Below, in pieces: positions 45,147 through 53,817 of a stretch of DNA of 64,000 nucleotides. The DNA comes from Chelydra serpentina. Lineage: Eukaryota > Chordata > Testudines > Chelydridae. The notes beneath the pieces were generated by a model, which ran no database searches, was not told the DNA's origin, and saw nothing but the letters and a program-made list of their open reading frames with translations. The translations under genes were made by a program, and so were the position numbers. Position 1 is the first letter of the stretch; each line of letters begins with the position of its first letter. Where the stretch lies: NCBI GenBank assembly GCA_037349315.1, contig JBAIAC010000054.1, positions 3,286,001 to 3,350,000 of the forward strand, given 5' to 3'.

Positions 45147-46300
45147 CAGTAACGCCTCACTTAACGTCGTCCCAGTTAACGTTTCGTTGTGATGTCGCCG
45201 ATCAATTAGAGAACATGCTCATTTAAAGTTGTGCAATGCTCTCTTATAACGTTGTTTGGCAGCTGCCTGCTTTGTCCACTGCTTGCAGAAAGAGCAGCCC
45301 AGTGGAGCTAGCTGGTGGGGGCTTGGAACCAGGGTGCACTGGCAGTCCTCCTATCAGCTCCCTGCTCCCCTAAGTTCCCTGTGCAGCAGCCGCTCAGCAG
45401 GCTATCAATTGCCGGGCAGTTCAGGTATCCCTCCCCCACTGCCATGTGCTGCTCCTGCCCTCTGCCTTGGAGCTGCTCCTGGGAGCCTCCTGCTTGCTGT
45501 GCAAGGGTGGGGGGAAAGAGGGATGCTGATGTCAGGGTGTCCCCCTCCCCCTGCTCCTGTAACCCATCTCCAAAGAGCGGGGCAGGGTGGGGATGGGAAA
45601 GGACGGGGCTCAAGATGGAGGGAGCTTGCTGGCAGCAGCTGCTGTCTCAACTTGCTGATCTACTTAAAAAGGCAGTGTACTTAGAGTGGGGTCAGCATAC
45701 TTAAAGGGGCAATGCGTGTCTCTCTCTCACACACACGGTGTCTGTCTCTGTCTCTCCCTCTCTCTCACACGCACACGGTGTGTGTGTCTGTATCACACAC
45801 ACATGCACCCCCACCCCCCGGCACTTTGGAAAGGGGAGAGTGTGGTGCGCTCCAGTGGGATAGCATGGGTTCATCATCACATTCAGTTTCCATAGGAAAT
45901 GTTTGCAGCCACTGCCATTCTGTGTCTCCACCCTCCATTTATGCTGCCTTGTAGAGTGTGAGGCTACATTAACAACGTGTTAACCCATGAGGGCTCAGCC
46001 GACTGCTAGTTCATCATTTAGCAGTAAGGCATTCCCTGGGAAATATCCCACCCTCTGATTCTACCATCTCAACCAAGCTTCGCAATCATCATTGCTGTAT
46101 ACAGTATTAAATTGTTTGTTTAAAACTTATACAGTGTATATATATATAGTCTTTTGTCTGGCAAAAAAAATTTCCCTGGAACCTAACCCCTGCCCCCATT
46201 TACATGAATTCTTATGCGGAAATTGGATTCGCGTAACATCGTTTCGCTTAAAGTAGCATTTTTCAGGAACATTACTACAACGTTAAGCAAATAGTTACTG
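45147..46300. mobile_element. Tc1/mariner-superfamily (Tigger/pogo-like) non-autonomous element
   Basis: Left end CAGTAACGCCTCACTTAACG; right end, inverted, CAGTAACTATTTGCTTAACG. TA flanks both ends (45145-45146 and 46301-46302). The 1154-bp interior has GC-rich and CT/CA-repeat parts but no recognisable transposase. Open frames at 45256-45704 have no domain. The same terminal type occurs in vertebrate pogo/Tigger-like elements. Confidence 0.88.
45718..45802. repeat. CT/CA-rich microsatellite
   Basis: Interspersed tctctctctcacacaca and cacacggtgtgtgtgt runs, partly self-complementary, inside the TA-flanked element. Confidence 0.9.
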
Positions 46301-46309
46301 TATTGAAAT

Positions 46310-46583
46310 TGTAAGCTGTCACTTTAAATTTCAGGGTGGTTTCCTGATCCTCCTTGCAGGCCAGGGGTCTCTGTAGGGGAGTGTGTGCTCTGGGCTTAGC
46401 AGTGGTTGGTTCTGCATACAACCAGCATAGTCAAGTGGGGTGAGTTTGCCTCTCTGTTTTAGGGGGCAGACTGTTTTGTCTCTCTCTATTTTGGGTTCTT
46501 GTATAGTTTTCATTCTGAATATTAAGAAATAAAGTAGTAGTAAGTGTCAACATTCTAGCGGAAATATTCATGTTTTTATCACA
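46310..46583 (+). mobile_element. Possible Gypsy LTR
   Basis: TGTAAGCTGTCAC...TTATCACA with AATAAA at about 46529 has LTR-like ends and a polyadenylation signal. No 5-bp duplication was found, and the sequence differs from the LTR at 43303, so membership in the same element is not supported. Confidence 0.35.
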
Positions 46584-46689
46584 CTGTAGGCTGTGAAACA
46601 TAAGAGATTCCTATAAAAAACTTGATAACAGCTAGGCCCCTGGTAAGCCTAGATTACAAAGCTATCACAATGATCAACATTATCTCACT

Positions 46690-46862
46690 GTTTGCATGTA
46701 CTCCTCCATCCGTCTGCCTGTATCTCTCTGTTTTCTCTTGTCTTATGAAGTTTGGGACAGAGACTATCTTTTTGCTCAGTGTTTGCACAGTGCCTAGCAC
46801 AACAGGTCCATGACGAGGGTGCCTAGGCTCTCTGGTATACTAATAATAACTAATAATAATGA
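46690..46862 (+). mobile_element. Old retroposon 3' end (L3/MIR-type)
   Basis: ctgcctgtatctctctgttt, 'gtttgggacagagactatct', 'cacagtgcctagcacaacag' and 'atactaataataactaataa' match an old amniote retroposon tail with a simple AAT-rich end. Class uncertain between CR1/L3 and MIR-like. Confidence 0.5.
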
Positions 46863-46959
46863 AGGAAACAAAACCTGAAAGTACTACCATCATCAGATAC
46901 CAAACCAGGACACTTAAGCATGCCAGATATCCTGTGGGTTAGTAATGGCTAAGGTCTTC

Positions 46960-47288
46960 TCTGCCTGAGCAGAGGTACGCTAAGTGCTGCATTAGGGGGA
47001 CTGCGCTGGTGAGTATCTGAGTGTCTGTTGAGGGGACAGTTTGGCAGTTTGACCGTGTGCTTGATTGTTTGATTGCTTGTTTGAACAGTGTGAATTGGGA
47101 GTGCTTTGTTCCAGCTGGGCCTGACTGTTATAAGAAGGAGAAGGCAGTCAGCTGCAAACCAGCTGAGAAGCAAACAGGAGGGGTTTGCCTGGGAGTTTGC
47201 CTGGAGTGAGCCTGCTGCAGCATCCCTCTTGCAGATTCCTCTGAGTAGCTTCTGCCACAAGTAAGGAAGCTCTTAGAAGGAAGAGACT
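46960..47288 (+). promoter_or_regulatory. CR1 5' untranslated region / internal promoter region
   Basis: About 330 bp lie before ORF1. They include cagctgggcctgactgttat, a purine-rich gaaggagaaggcagtcagctg and the segment just before the start codon, aggaagagactatgg, which places ATG at 47289. LINEs of this type carry an internal RNA polymerase II promoter here; this is inferred, not visible as a motif. Confidence 0.5.
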
Positions 47289-48305
47289 ATGGATGCTGAG
47301 CGATCCGCTGTTGTGACCTGCACAGGATGTGCCATGTTTGTCTTTCTTCCACAGGATAGAAGCGACTTTGTCTGTACAAAGTGCAAGCTGATCTCTGTAT
47401 TGGAAGAAAAGATTCAAGGTCTGGAGAAACGAGTATCAACCCTGCGTTCCATAAAAGAAAATGAGGATTTCCTGGATAGACGTCAGGATCGGCTTCAGCG
47501 GGCACAATGTTCTGAAGATTCAGAGCAGCCTAAGCAGCGGGGACAGAAGGCCAGCGAGGATAATTGGCGGCATGTGACTTCCAGAAGAGGAAAGAGTACC
47601 AGAAAAGTCCATGTACCAGAAACACAGATTCAGGTGAGCAACCGTTTTCATGTTCTCTCCACAGGTACTAGTGCAGAGAGTGGCGTGGATGATACATCTG
47701 AGGGAAGAGAGCAGAAGGAGACTCCACCGATTGGAAGGCATGAGATGCACCGTCCTAGGGATGGGGGTTCCACGACTACCACTCCCAAGAGGAGGAGGAG
47801 GGTGGTGGTGGTCAGGGCCTCTCTCCTCAGGGAGACTGAGTCATCTATCTGCCGCCCTGATCGGGAAAACCGAGAGGTGTGCTGCTTGCCAGGGGCTAGG
47901 ATTCGTGATGTGACGGAGAGACTGCCGAGACTCATTAAGCCCTCAGATCGCTACCCCTTCCTGCTTCTCCACGTGGGCACCAGTGATACTGCTAAGAATG
48001 ACCTTGAGCGTATTACTGCAGACTACGTGGCTCTGGGAAGAAGGATAAAGGAGTTTGAAGTGCAAGTGGTGTTCTCATCTATCCTCCCTGTGGCAGGAAA
48101 AGGCCGGGGTAGAGACCGTCGAATCGTGGAACTCAACGAATGGCTACGCAGATGGTGTCGGAGAGAAGGGTTTGGATTCTTTGACCATGGGATGGTGTTC
48201 CAAGAAGAAGGAGTGCTAGGCAGAGACGGGCTCCACCTGACGAAGAGAGGGAAGAGCATCTTTGGAAGCAGGCTGGCTAACCTAGTGAGGAGGGCTTTAA
48301 ACTAG
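47289..48305 (+). CDS. CR1 ORF1 protein (zinc-binding motif, coiled coil, SGNH esterase-like domain)
   Basis: A 338-residue uninterrupted frame. Cys11, Cys14, Cys29 and Cys32 form a CxxC-CxxC zinc-binding pair. Residues about 36-52 ([20 protein letters not shown]) are a short coiled coil. Residues 52-165 are polar and probably disordered. From about 170 to 335 is the SGNH/GDSL esterase-like domain described for CR1 ORF1: LLHVGTSDT corresponds to block III, and DGLHLT holds Asp313 and His316 of the catalytic set. The expected nucleophile block GDSLL reads RASLL (residues 176-180), so the serine is kept but Gly-Asp is lost. Esterase activity is therefore doubtful. ORF1 proteins bind the element RNA. 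The stop is 45 bp before the first in-frame ATG of ORF2. No breaks are seen in this frame. Confidence 0.9.
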   Translation: MDAERSAVVTCTGCAMFVFLPQDRSDFVCTKCKLISVLEEKIQGLEKRVSTLRSIKENEDFLDRRQDRLQRAQCSEDSEQPKQRGQKASEDNWRHVTSRRGKSTRKVHVPETQIQVSNRFHVLSTGTSAESGVDDTSEGREQKETPPIGRHEMHRPRDGGSTTTTPKRRRRVVVVRASLLRETESSICRPDRENREVCCLPGARIRDVTERLPRLIKPSDRYPFLLLHVGTSDTAKNDLERITADYVALGRRIKEFEVQVVFSSILPVAGKGRGRDRRIVELNEWLRRWCRREGFGFFDHGMVFQEEGVLGRDGLHLTKRGKSIFGSRLANLVRRALN

Positions 48306-48349
48306 GTTCACCGGGGGAAGGAGACCAAAGCCCCGAGGTAAGTGGGGAA

Positions 48350-49414
48350 GTGGGATACCGGGAGGAAGCACAAGTAGGTGAGTGCAAGAGGGGAGGGCTC
48401 CTGCCCCATACTGGGACAGCAGGACGATCGGTGAGTTATCTTAAATGCCTATACACAAATGCAAGAAGCCTGGGGAACAAGCAGGGAGAACTGGAAGTCC
48501 TGGCACAGTCAAGGAATTATGATGTAATTGGAATAACAGAGACTTGGTGGGATAACTCACACGATTGGAGTACTGTCATGGATGGATATAAACTGTTCAG
48601 GAAGGATAGGCAGGGCAGAAAAGGTGGGGGAGTTGCGTTGTATGTAAGAGAGCAGTATGACTGCTCAGAGCTCCAGTATGAAACTGCAGAAAAACCTGAG
48701 AGTCTCTGGATTAAATTTAGAAGTGTGAGCAACAAGGGTAATGTCGTGGTGGGAGTCTGCTACAGACCACCAGACCAGGGGGATGAGGTGGACGAGGCTT
48801 TCTTCCAGCAACTAACAGAAGTTGCTAGATCACAGGCCCTGGTTCTCATGGGTGACTTTAATCACCCCGATATCTGCTGGGAGAGCAATACAGCGGTCCA
48901 CAGACAATCCAGGAAGTTTTTGGAAAGTGTAGGGGACAATTTCCTGGTGCAAGTGCTGGAGGAACCAACTAGGGGAAAAGCTCTTCTTGACCTGCTGCTC
49001 ACAAACAGGGAAGAAATAGTAGAGGAAGCAATAGTGGATGGGAACCTGGGAGGCAGTGACCATGAGATGGTCAAGTTCAGGATCCTGACACAAGGAAGAA
49101 AGGAGAGCAGTAGAACAGAGACCCTGGACTTCAGAAAAGCAGACTTCAACTCCCTCAGGGAACTGATGGGCAAGGTCCCCTGGGAGAATAACATGAGGGG
49201 GAAAGGAGTCAAGGAAAGCTGGCTGTATTTTAAAGAATCCTTATTGAGGTTTCAGGAACAAACCATCCCGATGTGTAGGAAGAAAAGCAAATATGGCAGG
49301 CGACCAACTTGGCTTAACAGTGAAATCCTTGCTCGTCTTAAACACAAAAAAGCAGCTTACAAGAAGTGGAAGATTGGACTAATGACCAGGGAGGAGTATA
49401 AAAGTATTGCTTAG
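48350..49414 (+). pseudogene. CR1 ORF2, N-terminal segment: APE-type endonuclease
   Basis: 354 residues up to an in-frame TAG at 49412-49414. The endonuclease domain starts near [10 protein letters not shown]. Catalytic-type residues are present: Asn37 (YTNARS), Glu64 (ITETWWD), Asp169 and Asn171 (GDFNHPDI), and Asp237-His238 (GGSDHEM). This enzyme nicks the target strand to prime reverse transcription. The stop lies in ...YKSIA(stop)[16 protein letters not shown]; a CAG to TAG change would explain it. The same frame continues without another break to 50971, so ORF2 is one gene with a single nonsense mutation. The ATG at 48350 is the first in frame; the true start may be slightly different. 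Confidence 0.93.
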
Positions 49415-50980
49415 GCATGCAGGAGTGAAATTAGGAAGGCCAAATCACACTTGGAGTTGCAGCTAGCCAGAGATGTTAGGAGTAACAAGAAGGGTTTCTT
49501 CAGGAATGTGAGCAACAAGAAGAAAGTCAAGGAAAGTGTGGGCCCCTTGCTGAATGAGGGAGGGAACCTAGTGACAGAGGATGTGGAGAAAGCTAGTGTA
49601 CTCAATGCTTTTTTTGCCTCTGTCTTCACAGACAAGGTCAGCTCCCAGGCGGCTGCACTCCGCAGCACGGTATGGGGAGGAGGTGACCAGCCCTCTGTGG
49701 AGAAAGAAATAGTTCGGGACTATTTAGAAAAGCTGGACGAGCACAAGTCCATGGGGCCGGATGCACTGCATCCGAGGGTGCTGAAGGAGTTGGGCGATGA
49801 GATTGCAGAGCCATTGGCCATTATCTTTGACAAATCATGGCAATCGGGGGAGGTCCCGGATGACTGGAAAAAAGCTAATGTAGTGCCCATCTTTAAAAAA
49901 GGGAAGAAGGAAGATCCGGGGAATAACAGGCCAGTCAGTCTCACCTCAGTCCCTGGAAAAATCATGGAACAGATCCTCAAAGAATCAATTCTGAACCACT
50001 TAAAGGAGGGGAAAAGGTTCAGGAACAGTCAGCATGGATTCACCAAGGGCAAGTCATGCCTGATTAACCTAATTGCCTTCTATGATGAGATAACCGGGTC
50101 TGTGGATGAGGGGAAAGCAGTGGATGTGCTATTTCTTGACTTTAGCAAAGCTTTTGATACAGTCTCCCACAGTATTCTTGCGAGCAAGTTAAAGAAGTAT
50201 GGGCTGGATGAATGGATGGTAAGGTGGATAGAAAACTGGCTAGATGGTCGGGTTCAACGAGTAGTGATCAATGGTTCCATGTCTAGTTGGCAGCCGGTAT
50301 CAAGTGGAGTGCCCCAAGGGTCGGTGCTGGGGCCGGTTTTGTTCAATATCTTCATCAACGACCTGGAGGATGGTGTGGACTGCACCCTTAGCAAGTTTGC
50401 AGATGACACTAAACTGGGAGGAGTGGTTGATACGCTGGAGGGTAGGGATAGGATACAGAGGGACCTAGACAAATTAGAGGATTGGGCCAAAAGAAATCTG
50501 ATGAGGTTCAACAAGGACAAGTGCAGAGTCCTGCACTTCGGACGGAAGAATCCCATGCACTGCTACAGACTAGGGACCAAATGGCTGGGCAGCAGTTCTG
50601 CAGAAAAGGACCTAGGGGTTATGGTGGATGAAAAGCTGAATATGAGTCAACAGTGTGCCCTTGTTGCCAAGAAGGCTAATGGCATTTTGGGTTGTATAAG
50701 TAGGGGCATTTCCAGCAGATCGAGGGACGTGATTATTCCCCTCTATTCGGCACTGGTGAGGCCTCATTTGGAGTACTGTGTCCAGTTTTGGGCCCCACAC
50801 TACAAGAAGGATGTGGATAAATTGGAAAGAGTCCAGCGGAGGGCAACAAAAATGATTAGGGGGCTGGAGCACATGACTTATGAGGAAAGGCTGAGGGAAC
50901 TGGGATTGTTTAGCTTGCAGAAGAGAAGAATGGGGGGGGATTTGATAGCTGCTTTCAACTACCTGAAAGGGGGTGTGTAG
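49415..50980 (+). pseudogene. CR1 ORF2, C-terminal segment: reverse transcriptase (3'-truncated)
   Basis: Continues the frame of the previous entry after the stop. Reverse-transcriptase motifs are intact: motif [14 protein letters not shown] (catalytic Asp at about 50138), motif [13 protein letters not shown], and motif [11 protein letters not shown] with both aspartates (about 50403). Downstream, [34 protein letters not shown] and [17 protein letters not shown] are the usual CR1 C-terminal blocks. The frame ends GGV-stop where the copy at 33064 continues [17 protein letters not shown]. About 100 residues are lost, and the final stop belongs to foreign sequence. Reverse transcriptase copies the element RNA at the nick. 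This copy could at most supply a shortened protein. Confidence 0.93.
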
Positions 50981-51310
50981 TGAGGTGGGCTGGCGCCCCA
51001 CCAGCCCGCAGCGTGAAACAGCAGCCCAGTGGCCAGAGTGGGCGGGGCCAGAAGGCTCTGGGCCCACCTTGCCAAGAGACAGGCCGCGACCTGGAAGTAG
51101 ACCAGCGCGACCTGGAAGTAGACCAGCGCGACTCGGAAGTATAAAGGCGGGCCTGCGGAGCTCACTAGAGGAGCAGCCACCGGGGAGACCAGACGCGGCC
51201 AGCTTAGCTCACGACTAGGAAACCCCTGTGGCCCCAGGTACCCGCCTAGACTGGCCGGGCCTGCCAAGCGGCCCCTACCCGGAGGAGTGGCTGGACCTGC
51301 CGAGTGAAAA
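50975..51310 (+). mobile_element. GC-rich LTR-like sequence joined to the broken CR1
   Basis: Starts TGTAGTGAGGTGGGCTGGCG, carries AGTATAAAGGCGGG (TATA-like, about 51138-51151) and two and a half tandem copies of a 21-bp unit beginning gcgacctggaagtag (51085-51130). This layout fits an LTR promoter. No 3' boundary or target duplication was found, and CR1 does not resume after it. Confidence 0.45.
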
Positions 51311-52192
51311 ATTATGGGGTGAGGTCAGACAATTATTTAATGACAATAGGCACTGAGATTCAAAAATTAAAACTTTGTAAACCATTTAGACACAAATTGT
51401 CAACATCATGTCACAATACACAAAGTAAATATCCTTAAATCAATAAATCATACCTGTTTTTACTCTGCATTCACTAGTCCATTTGTAACAAGACTCATTC
51501 AAAAGTCTAAATCACTGGATTTTGACTCCAAGAAGTTCTCAAGCAGCATTTTTTTTACTTTGCCGATCTGTAAATTTTAATTATCAGCAATGGAAATATG
51601 TTTTCATCGGTTTGGGTGTGTTGGTGAAATTGTGTGTGTTTGTGTGTGTGTTACTGACATTTACCAATAAAAATCGAAACCTTCCAAGGCTAACCATAAT
51701 GCAGAAACTCAGCTGAGGTATGTGCACAACCAGGAATTGACTATAATAAATGAATAAGTTTTCACTAGGAAAATCTGATTTCACCAGTGGCAAGGAAATG
51801 AACATTTCCCCCTGCCTCAAATTCACAAATACCAGTTTTTGCAGGGGGACAGTTATTGTGCAAAGGGTTGGCTCCTCAGTGGGCATAAAGTGGCATCGCT
51901 CTAGTGAAGTCGTGGCGCTATGGGAATTTACAACACCTGAGAATCTAGCCCTGAGAGTCAACTATGTGATGCAAAGCTCTGGCTTCAAAATGTTTATAAA
52001 AATGCAGTTTTTAAAAGAATTCCTGGGTTTGTTTTTCTTGGTAGTGTATGTAAACTGTCTTGATTTGAGGGGTAATAGACAAGGGGATTCTAGTGTGTGA
52101 ATAACAACTCTCTCTGCACACCATGCTGCAAATGTCCGAGGGCTAGATTCACAAAGAAACGTAGGCATGGCGACACTCCACTTTTAGGTGCC
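51311..52192. other. Unclassified AT-rich sequence
   Basis: No exon or repeat family recognised. Positions 52140-52192 and 52429-52540 form one interval (ggctagattcacaaag, 'ggtgcctagagaat') that was split by the next insertion. Confidence 0.4.
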
Positions 52193-52205
52193 TAGAGAAT
52201 TACTG

Positions 52206-52415
52206 GTTTCAGAGTAGTAGCCATGTTAGTCTGTGTCAGCAAAAGAAAAGGAATACTTGTGGCACCTTAGAGACTAACAAATTTATTTCAGCATAAGCTT
52301 TCGGGGGCAACAGCATCACTTCCATGCAGCTGATGAAGTGAGCTGTTGCCCATGAAAGCTTATGCTGAAATAAATTTGTTAGTCTCTAAGGTGCCACAAG
52401 TATTCCTTTTCTTTT
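52206..52415. mobile_element. Palindromic Penelope-like insertion with perfect 13-bp TSD
   Basis: TAGAGAATTACTG flanks both sides (52193-52205 and 52416-52428). The left arm holds a 3' end in minus orientation (gtttcagagtagtagccatg, 'ggcaccttagagactaacaa'). The right arm repeats the same sequence inverted (ttgttagtctctaaggtgcc, 'acaagtattccttttc'). Between them lies a unique core with a hammerhead-like motif. The arms pair over about 75 bases. Same family as 9475 and 37006. Confidence 0.85.
52330..52367 (+). ncRNA. Hammerhead-ribozyme-like core
   Basis: CTGATGA (52330-52336), A, stem II GTGAGC with GCCCAT (52338-52343 and 52348-52353; five of six positions pair, one as G-U), GAAA (52354-52357), stem III GC/GC with loop TTAT, then U-G. 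The three conserved core segments of a hammerhead are present. The residue after U is G, where the fold requires A, C or U for cleavage, so this copy is probably inactive. A contiguous stem I is not evident. Confidence 0.55.
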
Positions 52416-52428
52416 TAGAGAATTACTG

Positions 52429-52649
52429 CAATTCACAAAGCCTGAATTACTGCAATTCACTTCAGCTCCCTATACAGTGAATGGGGAGAGATAGGTACCT
52501 CAGAATGGGATTCACAAAAGCCAGCATCCTTGGAGGCTACAGGAAGGTACCTCCTTTGGCTTTGGATACGCAGCTGCAAACCCTTTCTCGAGGTAAGGTA
52601 CCTGCACCATTTTTGCAAGAAGTAAAGTCATTGGAGTAGGGGGACTAGA
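52429..52649. other. Unclassified sequence, right half of the interrupted interval
   Basis: Contains gattcacaaa, 'taggtacctcagaatgggat' and similar motifs seen in an old reptilian MITE, but no clear element boundary. Confidence 0.35.
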
Positions 52650-52722
52650 TCCTAAGTCCCACACCTCCTATGTGAGTGCTCTAACCATCAGGTTACAGCG
52701 TCATTCTCATATTTGCTTGCTT
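52645..52722 (-). mobile_element. tRNA-like SINE unit, minus strand
   Basis: On the minus strand: gtaacctgatggttagagca (A-box-like) and acttaggatctagtccccct (B-box-like) at tRNA spacing. A decayed tRNA-derived unit. Confidence 0.5.
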
Positions 52723-52784
52723 GCTCCACAGTGGAATGGCTTCCAGAGGCAAGACAGAGGCAGCACCACATGTGAATATCCTGT

Positions 52785-52925
52785 AGCCCAGTGGCTCAGC
52801 CCCTCACCTAAGTGGTGGAACTGACAGATTTCTGTTCAAATCTCTTTTCCCTCTGAGGTGGAAAGGGAACTTGAACCAGGGGTCTCCCATATTCCAGATG
52901 AATATCTAAACCATTGGGCTACAAT
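52785..52925. mobile_element. Head-to-head inverted tRNA-like pair
   Basis: The plus strand begins tgtagcccagtggctcag and has B-box-like ctgttcaaatct. The minus strand begins tgtagcccaatggtttagat and has the B box GGTTCAAGTTC. Two tRNA-like units therefore face each other and share similar outer ends, producing a foldback of about 140 bp. Confidence 0.65.
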
Positions 52926-53814
52926 TATGGTAGAGATCCTCCCTTCTCTCAGTCCCTACCTGTTCTTTTTTTTTTTTTTTTTAAGGGAAGCTCGTCTATA
53001 GGGGCCCGATCCAGGAGGCGAGCTCTGAGCGCACTTAGTGGACTGGTCCCTACAGGGAAGTTAGGTGGAGGAACACCTGTCTTCTCCCCGTTAGTTCATT
53101 GCTCTAGGCCTTAAGTGTCTGGGTGCTTGGTGTGGGGCTGCCATTGGCATTCTCAGAGGCAAAAACAGGTGCCTAGGGAACTTCTGCTGCAAAAAGGTAG
53201 GCGCTGAGTGAATTTAGGTACCGACAGGATTTGGTGGCAGCAGCTGAGAGGGGCTTTTGTGAATCCAAGTGGGGGTTGATTCTGGGGTTTTGGCAGCTAC
53301 AGTGGCAGTTAGGCAACTAAGTCCTCTTGTGAATCAAGCTCTTACAAGCCAGAAGAGTGTTTGTGTTAAGATGAAGTGTTAGATCAGCAAAAAAACTGAG
53401 AATGATACTTAAAATAGCAAGGTTAGTGAGAGAAAAATAACCCTATCTCATTCAAGTGTGGGGTACTGGAAATGTGAACGCAATCTCCTTACGTAACACA
53501 AATATCCTTGCCTTTCCTCTCCCTAGGAATGTATTAATCTGGGAACTGAGAATATAAATAGGCCCAGAAAAATGATATGAGTCAGTGAAAACAGCCAGTT
53601 GTTGAGCACGTTCCCTCAGGGGCTGCTTTCTTTTTGTTGTAAAAAAAGTTACAATACTTTTTTCTTAAAAACTATTTCTGGAATTTCTGCAAACAGTTGT
53701 TCCAAGGAACTGCCTAAGGACCTCAGCGGTGGGCTTTACAAAGAATCACAAAAACATGCCTAGGAATAGACACATTAGATCATCCAGTCCGTCTCCCTGC
53801 CAAAGTGGGATTCT
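52926..53814. other. Unclassified sequence with a T-run
   Basis: A T-rich run (tttttttttttttttttt type) lies at about 52963-52982. No exon recognised. Motifs such as gtgcctaggg and tgtgaatccaag suggest decayed MITE sequence. Confidence 0.4.
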
Positions 53815-53817
53815 TGT

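Larger units (their letters stand above)
46960..50974 (+). mobile_element. CR1 LINE, near full length but lacking its 3' end
   Basis: Contains a 5' untranslated region, ORF1 and most of ORF2 on the plus strand. The match to CR1 stops at 50974, inside ORF2 (after NYLKGG). About 100 C-terminal codons and the 3' untranslated tail, which the reverse transcriptase needs for priming, are missing. The 5' boundary is an estimate. CR1 copies usually lose the 5' end, so loss of the 3' end is unusual. Confidence 0.93.

Noticed and set aside
45256..45704. Open frames within the TA-flanked element as a transposase
   Set aside because: No DDE or helix-turn-helix motif; the frames are short and Ser/Pro/Cys-rich from composition.
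47520..48259. Minus-strand open frames opposite CR1 ORF1
   Set aside because: Shadows of the real plus-strand frame, which carries the recognisable domain blocks.
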